DNA of 64,000 nt, from positions 961,046-1,025,045 of the forward strand of contig NZ_LXKN01000018.1 in NCBI RefSeq assembly GCF_001692325.1. Reading direction: 5' to 3'. This DNA comes from Rhizobium sp. AC27/96 (GTDB lineage Bacteria > Pseudomonadota > Alphaproteobacteria > Rhizobiales > Rhizobiaceae). How positions within the stretch are numbered: position 1 is the stretch's first letter; every line of letters begins with the position of its first letter. Positions 46,539 through 55,054 of the stretch are shown here, one piece after another. The position numbers were made by a program, and so were the translations under genes. The notes under the pieces are model-generated. The model saw only the letters and a program-made list of their open reading frames with translations. It did not search any database and was not told the origin of the DNA.

Positions 46539-46933
46539 ATTGAATTTCCTCACCTGATCGAGCGCAAGCTCTGTCTTTCGCGATCGCCATCAACGTTCAA
46601 ATCATGGCCACGATTGCCATCGACAATACTCAATTCCCAGAGTCGGGCCACCCTAAAGTGACCATTCGGAGCACAGGCGTCAAAAAAGCAGACGCTGCCG
46701 CGATTGTCGTGACGACGACGCCAGCTTCATCTCGAATTTGGCAGATGAACATGACAAATATCCCGACATCTTCGCTACTTAGCGAGCCGATCACACACTC
46801 GTCGCGTGAAAGGCGCCTGAAAATTGCAAGACCACAAAGCTCGGCACTTCCATGACGATGAAAAGACCTTAAAACACTATCGACGCCGCGCCCTGCGCGG
46901 ATGGACGCAAGGCAGATAGAGGACGTCGACGAC
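46539..46933. other. Intergenic interval between aldolase and GGT-like gene
   Basis: 395 bases holding two divergent promoters. Open frames on both strands (46604-46855 plus; 46630-47121 minus) have no recognisable domain or ribosome-binding site. No regulator gene or clear palindrome was seen. Confidence 0.5.
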
Positions 46934-48523
46934 ATGCAGCAGCGAGATTTTTTCAAGCCCGGCCGTTCGGTCGCCATTTCGGACAAGGGCATGGCCGCAA
47001 CCTCGCACCCCCTGGCGACGCTCGCCGCCGTCGACATTCTCCGCGCCGGTGGCAATGCCGTTGATGCCGCCGTTGCCGCAGTCGCGCTGCAATCAGTCAT
47101 CGACCCGCACATGACCGGCATTGGCGGCGACTGCTTTGCCCTTTACAGCGCTGGAGGCAGCATGCCTGTCGCGCTTAACGGCTCCGGCCGCGCTCCGCAA
47201 AAGGCCAAACTTGACTATTTCCTCGAACAGGGCTTCACAGCCATCCCCGACGATAGCGCGCATGCCGTCACCATTCCCGGCGCGATCGACGCCTGGTGCC
47301 GGCTGATCGGCTCCTACGGCCGGCTCGGCATGGACCGCGTCCTGGCTCCGGCCATCGCCGCCGCCGAGGAGGGCTATTGCATCACGCCGCGCGTCGAGCT
47401 CGACTGGCATCGCTATAGCGACCGCGTCGCCAAATATCCGGGGGCTGCCGCCTATTTCCTGCCCAATGGCCGCGCGCCCCGAACCGGCGAACGCATCACC
47501 AATCCCGCTCTTGCCGCGACGCTGAAAGCCATCGCCAGGCATGGTCGTGACGCCTTTTATCGCGGCCCGGTGGCCGAAGAGATCACGACGCTGCTCAAAT
47601 CTCTGGGCGGTCTGCACGAGGAAAGCGACTTCGCCGACTTCAGGGCGTTCGAGACCAAGCCGATCTCGGGCAAATTTCGCGGCCATGATCTCGTGGAATG
47701 CCCGCCGAACGGCCAGGGCCTGGCGGCTCTGCTGATCACCCGCATCCTCGACGGCTTCGATCTTCGCGACCCCAAGCTTTCCGAAGCCGATCGCATCCAC
47801 CTGCATGCCGAAGCGACCAAGGCCGGCTATGCCATGCGCGATCAGCTGATCTGCGATCCGGACCATGTCACCTTCGACATCGACACACTGCTGTCGGATC
47901 GCTCGATCGAAGCCATGCGGGCAAAGATCAGCCTCGAGCGCGCCGCTGACACCAAAATCTGGGATGGGCCGGAGCATCGCGACACGGTCTATGTCTCGGT
48001 CGTCGATCGCGACGGCAATGCCATTTCGCTGATCAACTCCGTCTTCATGGCTTTCGGCAGCGGCATTTACGCACCGCGCTCGGGCGTGCTCCTGCAGAAC
48101 CGCGGCGCCGGCTTCGTTGTCAAGCAGGGTCATCCCAACGCCATCGGCCCCGGCAAGCTTCCCTTCCACACAATTATTCCCGCGATGCTGATGCAGAACG
48201 GCAAGGTGCGCATGAGCTTCGGCGTCATGGGCGGGCAATATCAGGCAGCCGGCCATGCCCATATGCTGACGCAAGTCCTCGACCGCGATCTCGATCCGCA
48301 ACAGGCAAGCGACCAGCCACGCAGCTTCTCTTTCGGCGGCAAGCTGTCACTCGAGCCGACGATATCGGAAGAAACGAAGCGAAATCTCGAACGCCGCGGC
48401 CATATCGTCGAATGGGCGGACGAGCCGATCGGCGGGGCGCAGGCGATCATGATCGATCAGGAGCGCGGCATCCTGCTCGGAGGCTCCGACCACCGCAAGG
48501 ATGGGATTGCGCTCGGTTATTGA
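46934..48523 (+). CDS. Gamma-glutamyltransferase family protein (second copy)
   Basis: 529 residues from ATG 46934 (AGAGGA upstream, spacing long; an in-frame ATG at 46901 is possible). Family segments: RAGGNAVDAAVAAVALQSV, MTGIGGDCFALY, TIPGAIDAWCRL and the candidate autocatalytic Thr351 in HRDTVYVSV. No signal peptide. Only moderately similar to the 32361 product in the same motifs, and not beside a transporter. It may act on gamma-glutamyl compounds or, as in some members, on other amides. Confidence 0.85.
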   Translation: MQQRDFFKPGRSVAISDKGMAATSHPLATLAAVDILRAGGNAVDAAVAAVALQSVIDPHMTGIGGDCFALYSAGGSMPVALNGSGRAPQKAKLDYFLEQGFTAIPDDSAHAVTIPGAIDAWCRLIGSYGRLGMDRVLAPAIAAAEEGYCITPRVELDWHRYSDRVAKYPGAAAYFLPNGRAPRTGERITNPALAATLKAIARHGRDAFYRGPVAEEITTLLKSLGGLHEESDFADFRAFETKPISGKFRGHDLVECPPNGQGLAALLITRILDGFDLRDPKLSEADRIHLHAEATKAGYAMRDQLICDPDHVTFDIDTLLSDRSIEAMRAKISLERAADTKIWDGPEHRDTVYVSVVDRDGNAISLINSVFMAFGSGIYAPRSGVLLQNRGAGFVVKQGHPNAIGPGKLPFHTIIPAMLMQNGKVRMSFGVMGGQYQAAGHAHMLTQVLDRDLDPQQASDQPRSFSFGGKLSLEPTISEETKRNLERRGHIVEWADEPIGGAQAIMIDQERGILLGGSDHRKDGIALGY

Positions 48524-48560
48524 CAGCAGAGATTGACGGGATTTCACTAGGCGCTTATAT

Positions 48561-48579
48561 TATGACCATACTAGTCATA
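48561..48579. promoter_or_regulatory. Operator-like inverted repeat of the toxin-antitoxin pair
   Basis: TATGAC (48561-48566) and GTCATA (48574-48579) with a 7-base spacer, in an AT-rich promoter 11 bases before the antitoxin GTG. The position suits autorepression by the antitoxin or the complex. Confidence 0.55.
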
Positions 48580-48589
48580 TAGGTGATCC

Positions 48590-48835
48590 GTGAGAGAAAT
48601 TCAGCTGAAGGACGTGAAGGCAACACTTTCCGCCGTTGTCGATGACGCTCTCGATGGCAATGGCGCTGTCATCACCCGCCATGGACAACGCACCGCCGTC
48701 ATCATTTCCTATGACGAGTATCAAAAACTGAAGCAGGTTCCGTCCTTTGGCTGGTTGCTCACCAACGCCCCATTGGAAGACGACGATCTGCCCGCACGCA
48801 AGCCGGGCCGATCGCTGCGCGACGCCGACATCTGA
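48590..48835 (+). CDS. Type II antitoxin, Phd/YefM family
   Basis: 81 residues starting at GTG 48590, with AGG upstream. MREIQLKDVKATLSAVVDDA and ITRHGQRTAVIISYDEYQKL are the Phd/YefM DNA-binding half; the acidic tail (PLEDDDLPARKPG) is the toxin-neutralising segment. Overlaps the toxin start by one base (TGATG), giving coupled translation. Confidence 0.9.
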   Translation: MREIQLKDVKATLSAVVDDALDGNGAVITRHGQRTAVIISYDEYQKLKQVPSFGWLLTNAPLEDDDLPARKPGRSLRDADI

Positions 48836-49281
48836 TGTATCTCCTTGATACGAATATTATTTCGGCAACATCGCCGTTGCGGGCGCAAGATCTATTGTCA
48901 CAGGCGGTTCGGGCTTGGATCGCGGCGCATGCCGATCAATTTTTTCTGTCCGCCGTCACCGTTGCTGAAATAGAAGCCGGCATCGCGAAGGCCCAACGCA
49001 CAGGCGCCAGCAAGAAAGCCAGTCTGCTTGGTGAATGGCTCGAACTTACTCTTCATCTCTATGGTGAACGTATCCTAACGCTCGATACGGCGACCGCGCG
49101 CATTGCCGGCCGCCTGTTCGATCAAGCAGTCGGGCGCGGTGGAGACCCTGGGTTCGAAGATGCAGCCATTGCCGCAACGGCGCTGCGGCACGACTACACG
49201 GTTCTCACCCGGAACCTGAGGCACTTCCAGCTAATGGATGTCCGATCACTCGATCCGTTCGCCAATCCGCCGGAGCTATAA
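48835..49281 (+). CDS. PIN-domain toxin (VapC/FitB-like)
   Basis: 148 residues, predicted metal-dependent RNase. Acidic residues of the PIN site are visible: Asp5 (LLDTNI), Glu in VTVAEIEAG, and Asp in FEDAAIAATA, followed by LTRNLRHF. VapC proteins of this class cut tRNA or rRNA to stop growth; antitoxin binding blocks them. The pairing of a Phd-type antitoxin with a PIN toxin is common in rhizobia. It ends 5 bases from the convergent rhaI stop. Confidence 0.9.
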   Translation: MYLLDTNIISATSPLRAQDLLSQAVRAWIAAHADQFFLSAVTVAEIEAGIAKAQRTGASKKASLLGEWLELTLHLYGERILTLDTATARIAGRLFDQAVGRGGDPGFEDAAIAATALRHDYTVLTRNLRHFQLMDVRSLDPFANPPEL

Positions 49282-49286
49282 GGCTC

Positions 49287-50579
49287 TCAGATAATCCCGC
49301 CGCTGCCGCCAACCGAGGCCGGGCGTTCGCCGGCAACCTTCTGGCGATAGCCGCTGGCCCGATAAGTCGCGACCGGATCGATGGCGCCGCCGGCGCGGCG
49401 GCGGGCTTCGGCCAGGATCGGCTCGACATCGGCGCGATAGGCGCGCTTCAGCGTTTCCGACGCCATCAGCGCATCATTGGCGTCCTGATATTCGGCCAGC
49501 GCCTTGCGGTCGACAATGAGTGCCTGGGCATAGGCACGGCGGATCTCGTTGGCGCTGGAAATCAGGCTTTCGATCGGGTCGGTAACATTGTGCGACTGGT
49601 CGATCATATGCGCCGGATTGAAATCGTTGACGCCGCGCCGTTCGGCATCGACCAGCTCGTTGAAGACGAGAAACAGGCGGTAGGGCTCGATAGCGCCGGC
49701 ATCGAGATCATCGTCGCCATATTTGGAATCGTTGAAGTGAAAGCCGCCGAGCTTGCCGAACTGGATGAGGCGGGCGACGATCATTTCGATATTGGTGTTC
49801 GGCGCGTGATGGCCGAGATCGACGAGGCAGTGAGCTTTCGGGCCCAGTGTCTGTGCGATCAGGTAATTGGTGCCCCAATCCTGCACGATCGTCGAATAGA
49901 AGGCCGGCTCATACATCTTGTGTTCGGAGAACAGCCGCCAATCGTCAGGCAGCGCCTTGTAGATATCGGCCATGGCGGCGAGATAGCGCTCGAACGCCTT
50001 GGTGAAATTGCTCTGGCCGGGGAAGTTGGAACCGTCGCCGATCCAGACCGTCAGCGCCTTGGAGCCGAGCGCCTTACCGATCTCTATGCACTCGATATTG
50101 TGCTCGACGGCCTGGGCACGGGTTGCCGCGTCGACATGGCTAAGTGAACCGAACTTATAGGAATGCGCCTGGCCGGGCGCGTCGGAGAAGGTGTTGGAAT
50201 TCATAGCATCGAAGCCGAGGCCAAGCGCCTCCCCCTTGGCCTTCAGCTCCTTCACGTCTGCCTTGTCCCAAGGGATATGCAGCGAGACTTTCGGCGTCGC
50301 CCGCGTCAACTGCTGAATGACCGCGCAATCGTCGAGCTTGTCGAAAATGCCGCGCGGCTCACCGGTGCCGGGGAAGCGGGCAAAGCGCGTGCCACCGGTG
50401 CCGACACCCCAGGACGGGACGGCAACGAAAAATTCGGAGACCTTCTTCGTAACGGCCTCGATATCGACGCCACGGCGGGAAAGCGTGGCGCCAAGCGCCT
50501 CGTAATCAGATTTCAGCGCGGCGGCGCGCTTGTCGTTTTCGGCGGCGACCAGATCCGTCGCAATTCTAAACTCGGCCAT
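49287..50579 (-). CDS. rhaI: L-rhamnose catabolism isomerase
   Basis: 430 residues, xylose isomerase-like barrel converting L-rhamnose to L-rhamnulose. Metal-site segments: SLHIPWDKADVKELK, VWIGDGSNFPGQ, FSEHKMYEPAFYST, CLVDLGHHAPNTNIE and GFHFNDSKYGDDDLD. The type matches the rhizobial RhaI rather than enterobacterial RhaA. Transcribed after rhaD on the same strand, but 235 bases containing two repeat hairpins intervene, so its expression may differ from that of rhaD. Confidence 0.93.
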   Translation of the reverse strand: MAEFRIATDLVAAENDKRAAALKSDYEALGATLSRRGVDIEAVTKKVSEFFVAVPSWGVGTGGTRFARFPGTGEPRGIFDKLDDCAVIQQLTRATPKVSLHIPWDKADVKELKAKGEALGLGFDAMNSNTFSDAPGQAHSYKFGSLSHVDAATRAQAVEHNIECIEIGKALGSKALTVWIGDGSNFPGQSNFTKAFERYLAAMADIYKALPDDWRLFSEHKMYEPAFYSTIVQDWGTNYLIAQTLGPKAHCLVDLGHHAPNTNIEMIVARLIQFGKLGGFHFNDSKYGDDDLDAGAIEPYRLFLVFNELVDAERRGVNDFNPAHMIDQSHNVTDPIESLISSANEIRRAYAQALIVDRKALAEYQDANDALMASETLKRAYRADVEPILAEARRRAGGAIDPVATYRASGYRQKVAGERPASVGGSGGII

Positions 50580-50640
50580 TCTTTCCTCCCAGATACGTCA
50601 TTCGAAATCTTATAGTACGATCACCTGCAAGCCATCACCC

Positions 50641-50685
50641 GCCCTCGCCCTTCGAGGGCCCTGCGGGCCACCTCAGGGTGAGGGC
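50641..50685. repeat. Intergenic palindromic repeat A between rhaD and rhaI
   Basis: GCCCTCGCCCTTCGAGG and CCTCAGGGTGAGGGC form a long imperfect stem spanning 50641-50685. Of the CCTC/GAGG palindrome type that is dispersed in Rhizobiales genomes. Confidence 0.65.
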
Positions 50686-50717
50686 TGATCTTCCCGTCAG
50701 CCAGCGCAAATGCCGCT

Positions 50718-50788
50718 CCACCCTCATGGTGAGGTGCGCTGCCGCAAGAGCGAAGCGATGGCGGCAAAGCCTCGAACCACGAGGGTGG
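50718..50788. repeat. Intergenic palindromic repeat B between rhaD and rhaI
   Basis: CCACCCTCATGGTGAGG at the left pairs with CCTCGAACCACGAGGGTGG at the right across about 71 bases, with a GCCGCAAGAGCGAAGCGATG interior. It resembles the family with the CCTCATGGTGAGG core known from Mesorhizobium and Bradyrhizobium intergenic regions (from memory). Confidence 0.65.
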
Positions 50789-50814
50789 TCCCGAGGCCGC
50801 CGCTTCCCCTGTAA

Positions 50815-52911
50815 CTACCGCGTAAAGCTCTGCGCGTTGCCGGCATCAACGTTGATGATATTGCCCGTCGACTTGGCGGAGAGGTCCGAAGCCAGGAAAT
50901 AGATCGCTTCGGCAATGTCCTCGGGGAAGACATTGAGCTTCAGCATCGAGCGCTTGCGGTAATGCTCTTCGAGGTCGTCCACCTCGATCTTCGATGAGGC
51001 GGCCCGCTGTTCTCGCCATTCGCCGTTCCAGATCTTCGAGCCGCGCAAGACCGCATCCGGGTTGACCGTATTCACACGAATACCGGCGTCCGCGCCTTCC
51101 AATGCCAGGCAACGCGCCAGATGGATTTCGGCAGCCTTGGCCGTGCAATAGGCCGCTGCATTCGGCGAAGAAGCAAGGCCGTTCTTCGAGGCAACGAAGA
51201 CGACGTTGCCGCCGAGGTTCTGACGACGGAACAGGCGGAAGGCTTCGCGCGAGACGAGGAAATAGCCGGTCGCGAGAATGTCGATATTGCGGTTCCACAT
51301 CGAAAGTTCGGTGGTCTCGATCGGCGCCGACGATGCGATGCCGGCGTTGGACACCAGAATATCGATGCCGCCGAATTCGACACAGGCCTCGGCGAAGGTG
51401 GAAATGACGGCGTCTTCCTTGGTGACGTCAAGCTTGACGCTGCGCACCGCATCGGCACCGAATTTCTTGCTGAAATCCTCATGCGTGCCCTTGAGCGCCG
51501 CTTCGTCGATATCTGCCAGCACCACGCAGGCACCCTCGCCCACCAGGCGCGCCGCCGTAGCGCGACCGATACCGCCGGCACCGCCGGTGACGAAGGCGAC
51601 CTTGCCTGCAAGGCTCTTCGGCTTCGGCATGCGCTGCAGCTTTGCCTCTTCCAGCAGCCAATATTCGATATCGAAGGCTTCCTGCTCCGGCAGGCCCTGA
51701 TATTCGGACACCGTGGATGCGCCGCGCATGACATTGATGGCATTGACGTAGAATTCGCCAGCGATGCGGGCGGTCGCCTTGTCACGAGCAAAGGACAGCA
51801 GGCCGACGCCTGGCACCAGGAATATCACCGGGTTCGGATCGCGCATGGCAGGCGAATTGTCGTGCTTGCAATCATTGTAGTAGCGCGCGTAGTCGGCGCG
51901 GTAGTCCTCCAACGCCTTGTCGAGGCCGGCGATGACGGCATCGACGTCTGGCTTGGCCGGATCGAAATCGACGATCAGCGGGCGGATCTTGGTGCGCAGG
52001 AAATGATCCGGGCAACTCGTGCCGAGCGCGCCGAGCGGACGAAGATTGTTCGAATTGACGAACTCCAGAACTGCATCCTGATCGTCGAAATCGCCGAGCT
52101 TGCGCTCTGCCTTGCCGATGCGGCCGCGGATCTCGGGCATCAGCCGCGCTGCGATCGCACGGCGCTCCGCCTGTGACAGGCTCTGAACGGCGGCACCACC
52201 GAAGATGGTCTTGCCTTCGGTCTTGGCGGCAAACCATTCAATCGCCTTGTTGATGATGGCAAGCGTCAGCTCGTAGCAGGCCTTGGCATCATTGTCCCAG
52301 GTGAAGAGACCGTGGCTTTCAAGCACGACGCCCTTGGCATTCGGATGCGCCTTGACGAAGGCTTCGAGATCGAGGCCGAGCTGGAAGCCGGGGCGGCGCC
52401 AGGGCAGCCAGCCGATGTCGTCGCCGAAGATCTCCCGCGTCAGTTCGCGCGAGTTCTTCGAGGCGGCGATGGCGATGATGGCATCGGGGTGCATGTGGTC
52501 GACATGGGTGAATGGCACGAAACCATGCAGCGGCGTGTCGATGGAGGCGGCGCGGGCATTCAGATTGAAGGTGCAATGCGGCAGGAAGCCAACCATGCGG
52601 TCTTCGTCGGCAACGCCCTTGTAGATGCTCTTCAGGCTGTCGAGCTTATCCTGGTAGAGCGTCGCGAAGCCGTCGAGCTTGATGGTGCCGACATCGCCGC
52701 CAGAGCCCTTGACCCACAGGACCTTGACCTTCCCTCCGGTCAGAGGATCGGTTTCCATGACCTTGGCCGACGTATTGCCGCCGCCGTAGTTGGTGATACG
52801 CTTGTCGGCACCCAGCAGATTCGACCGGTAGAGCAGTTTGCCCGGCTCATCGAGGCCATCAGCATATGCATCATCCCAACGGTTCTTCAGAAGCTGAACG
52901 TCAGCCGCCAT
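50815..52911 (-). CDS. rhaD: Bifunctional rhamnulose-1-phosphate aldolase/short-chain dehydrogenase
   Basis: 698 residues. N-terminal class II aldolase (about 1-400; TNYGGGNTSAKV, zinc-site FTHVDHMHPDAII) cleaves rhamnulose-1-phosphate to dihydroxyacetone phosphate and L-lactaldehyde. C-terminal SDR (about 430-698; Rossmann VTGGAGGIGRATA, VSNAGIASSAPIE, active-site YCTAKAAEIHL) oxidises L-lactaldehyde, preventing its accumulation. The fusion is characteristic of rhizobial rhamnose loci. Divergent from rhaR across a palindromic control region; GGAGGATGAC precedes the ATG. Confidence 0.95.
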   Translation of the reverse strand: MAADVQLLKNRWDDAYADGLDEPGKLLYRSNLLGADKRITNYGGGNTSAKVMETDPLTGGKVKVLWVKGSGGDVGTIKLDGFATLYQDKLDSLKSIYKGVADEDRMVGFLPHCTFNLNARAASIDTPLHGFVPFTHVDHMHPDAIIAIAASKNSRELTREIFGDDIGWLPWRRPGFQLGLDLEAFVKAHPNAKGVVLESHGLFTWDNDAKACYELTLAIINKAIEWFAAKTEGKTIFGGAAVQSLSQAERRAIAARLMPEIRGRIGKAERKLGDFDDQDAVLEFVNSNNLRPLGALGTSCPDHFLRTKIRPLIVDFDPAKPDVDAVIAGLDKALEDYRADYARYYNDCKHDNSPAMRDPNPVIFLVPGVGLLSFARDKATARIAGEFYVNAINVMRGASTVSEYQGLPEQEAFDIEYWLLEEAKLQRMPKPKSLAGKVAFVTGGAGGIGRATAARLVGEGACVVLADIDEAALKGTHEDFSKKFGADAVRSVKLDVTKEDAVISTFAEACVEFGGIDILVSNAGIASSAPIETTELSMWNRNIDILATGYFLVSREAFRLFRRQNLGGNVVFVASKNGLASSPNAAAYCTAKAAEIHLARCLALEGADAGIRVNTVNPDAVLRGSKIWNGEWREQRAASSKIEVDDLEEHYRKRSMLKLNVFPEDIAEAIYFLASDLSAKSTGNIINVDAGNAQSFTR

Positions 52912-53013
52912 GTCATCCTCCCTTGAAAATCAAGTCTTGCGAGCGGACCGGAACATGATGGCACCACTCTTTGTGAGCAGGATATCGCTCACGTACAGTC
53001 ACCTTGTCAATCG

Positions 53014-53072
53014 AAAACGATCATAATCAGCAATGCTGCGATGCAATATGAAAGTTTATGATCGTTTATGAT
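53014..53072. promoter_or_regulatory. RhaR operator candidate in the rhaD/rhaR divergent region
   Basis: AAACGATCATAA (53015-53026) and its exact complement TTATGATCGTTT (53056-53067) are 41 bases apart centre to centre. TTTATGAT also repeats with a 10-base period (53055-53062 and 53065-53072). DeoR-type repressors bind such repeats. Confidence 0.7.
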
Positions 53073-53119
53073 TGACACCTTGTCATAATTGCGAAATAAC
53101 CCCCAACAAGGAGGAGCCG

Positions 53120-53932
53120 ATGCACGAACGTGAACGCCATCGCATTATTCTGAGCGCCGTACAGGAAAAGCCTGTGGTGACGATTCAGGATATTTCCGAG
53201 CTGACAGAGGCTTCGGAAGCGACGATACGCCGTGATATCGCCGCCCTGCATGTGCAGGGAAAGATCCGCCGCGTCCGTGGCGGCGCAGAATCAATCCATC
53301 CCGCGCAGCTCGGCAGCCTGGCCGGCCGACCCTTCCGCGTCTCGGAATCGGTCAATATCGATAAGAAACGCGCAATTGCGCGCAAAGCGGCTGAATTATG
53401 CAATCCGGGTGATGCCATCATCATCAATGGCGGCACGACCACCTTTCAGCTCGTGCATTACATCTCGGCCTTCCGGCTGCAGGTGATGACCAATTCCTTC
53501 GCCATCGCCGAACATCTGGTCAAGCATTCGAAAAATACGGTGACGGTGCCGGGCGGCGCGATCTATCGCGAGCAGAGCCTCATCCTGTCGCCCTTCGACA
53601 ATGACACGACCCGCAATTTCTATGCGCGTCGCATGTTCCTCGGCGCCCAGGGTGTCGGCCCGCTTGGTATCATGGAAGCCGACGGGCTGCTGATCCAGAG
53701 CGAACAGAAGCTGATGCGCCAGGCCGATGAACTCATCGTCATGGTCGACTCCAGCAAGTTCCGTCAACGCTCGAGCCTGATCCTTTGCCCACTCGAACAG
53801 GTGACGACGATCATCACCGATGACGGCATTTCGGCAGACACGGTGCGGATGATCGAGGGAGCCGGCGTGTCACTGATTATCGCAAATGTTTCGGCTGAGG
53901 CCGAGGAGGAAGATTCCCCGTCGGTCGCATAA
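53120..53932 (+). CDS. rhaR: DeoR-family regulator of rhamnose genes
   Basis: 270 residues from ATG 53120, with AAGGAGGAG upstream; the frame is open to 53072, but that overlaps the operator. Winged helix VTIQDISELTEASEATIRRD at about residues 20-40, hinge IRRVRGGAES, then the DeoR sensor domain (IIINGGTTTFQL, NSFAIAEHL, RMFLGAQGVG, VMVDSSKF). Established in R. leguminosarum as the negative regulator of rhamnose genes. First gene of the transport/kinase operon and divergent from rhaDI. Confidence 0.92.
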   Translation: MHERERHRIILSAVQEKPVVTIQDISELTEASEATIRRDIAALHVQGKIRRVRGGAESIHPAQLGSLAGRPFRVSESVNIDKKRAIARKAAELCNPGDAIIINGGTTTFQLVHYISAFRLQVMTNSFAIAEHLVKHSKNTVTVPGGAIYREQSLILSPFDNDTTRNFYARRMFLGAQGVGPLGIMEADGLLIQSEQKLMRQADELIVMVDSSKFRQRSSLILCPLEQVTTIITDDGISADTVRMIEGAGVSLIIANVSAEAEEEDSPSVA

Positions 53933-53985
53933 GGGATGCGGCTGTGATGGGGTGAGCATAGCCTATCAACTTGGGAGGAAGAGAC

Positions 53986-54981
53986 ATGAATATAGCAAAG
54001 AAACTGGCGATCGGCGTCGCGCTTGCCGCGACACTGATGGCCGGGACCGCCAGTGCCAAAGACATCAAGATCGGCCTCGTGGTGAAGTCGCTGGGTAACG
54101 GCTTCTTCGAAGCCGCCAACAAGGGCGCACAGGAAGCCGCCAAGGATCTCGGTGGCGTGCAGGTGATCTACACCGGCCCGACCTCGACCACGGCCGAAGG
54201 CCAGATCGAAGTGATCAACTCGCTGATCGCGCAGGGTGTCGACGCCATCGCCATTTCCGCCAACGATCCCGATGCAGTCGTCCCGGCACTCAAGAAGGCG
54301 ACACAGCGCGGCATCAAGGTCATCTCCTGGGATTCCGGTGTCGCAAAGGCCGGCCGTATTCTGCAGCTGAACCCCTCCTCGAACGAGCTGATCGGCAAGA
54401 TGTGCCTGACGCTCGCCAAGGATCATCTCGATGGCGGCAAGGGCGATTTCGCCATCCTGTCGGCCACGACCACCTCGACCAACCAGAACATCTGGATCGG
54501 CGAGATGAAGAAGCAGCTCAAGGACTTCCCCGGCCTCAATCTGGTCACGACAGTCTATGGTGACGACCTCTCGGACAAGAGCTATCGCGAGGCACAGGGC
54601 CTCCTGACCTCGCATCCGGAAGTCAAGGTCATCGTCGCTCCGACGACCGTCGGCGTGCTCGCCGCTTCGCAGGCCGTCAAGGATGCCGGCAAGATCGGCA
54701 AGGTCTACGTGACCGGTCTCGGTCTGCCGTCCGAAATGGCCGGCGCCATCAAGTCTGGCGCGACGAAGGAATTCGCGATCTGGAACCCGATCGACCTCGG
54801 TTATTCGGCAACGCAGATCGCCTATCGCCTCGTGAAGGGTGAGACCGACGGCAAGCCGGGCAGCGAGATCAATGCCGGCCGCATGGGCAAGATCAAGGTT
54901 GGCGAAAACGGCGAAGCCGCCATGGCCGATCCGTTCGTCTACAACGCCACGAATATCGATCAGTTCTCCAAGGTTTTCTGA
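53986..54981 (+). CDS. rhaS: Rhamnose ABC transporter substrate-binding protein
   Basis: 331 residues from ATG 53986 (GGGAGGAA upstream). Sec signal MNIAKKLAIGVALAATLMAG, cut after TASA. Peripla_BP_4 (LsrB-like) fold: IKIGLVVKSLGNGFFEAANK, IAISANDPDAVVP, VISWDSGVAK. Binds L-rhamnose in the periplasm. An 8-base hairpin follows the stop, ahead of the ATPase gene. Confidence 0.93.
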   Translation: MNIAKKLAIGVALAATLMAGTASAKDIKIGLVVKSLGNGFFEAANKGAQEAAKDLGGVQVIYTGPTSTTAEGQIEVINSLIAQGVDAIAISANDPDAVVPALKKATQRGIKVISWDSGVAKAGRILQLNPSSNELIGKMCLTLAKDHLDGGKGDFAILSATTTSTNQNIWIGEMKKQLKDFPGLNLVTTVYGDDLSDKSYREAQGLLTSHPEVKVIVAPTTVGVLAASQAVKDAGKIGKVYVTGLGLPSEMAGAIKSGATKEFAIWNPIDLGYSATQIAYRLVKGETDGKPGSEINAGRMGKIKVGENGEAAMADPFVYNATNIDQFSKVF

Positions 54982-55004
54982 TCGAAAATCGTATCCACAG
55001 CTCT

Positions 55005-55024
55005 CCGGCGGCGTCAGCCGCCGG
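55005..55024 (+). promoter_or_regulatory. Stem-loop after the rhamnose-binding protein gene
   Basis: CCGGCGGC (55005-55012) and GCCGCCGG (55017-55024) with the loop GTCA; no T-run. It lies 23 bases after rhaS and 30 before rhaT. Confidence 0.6.
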
Positions 55025-55054
55025 ACCTGGTTTCATTGATCCGGTATATTGCTG

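Noticed and set aside
46630..47121. 163-codon minus-strand frame overlapping the GGT-like gene start
   Set aside because: No family resemblance; half of it is antisense to conserved GGT sequence.
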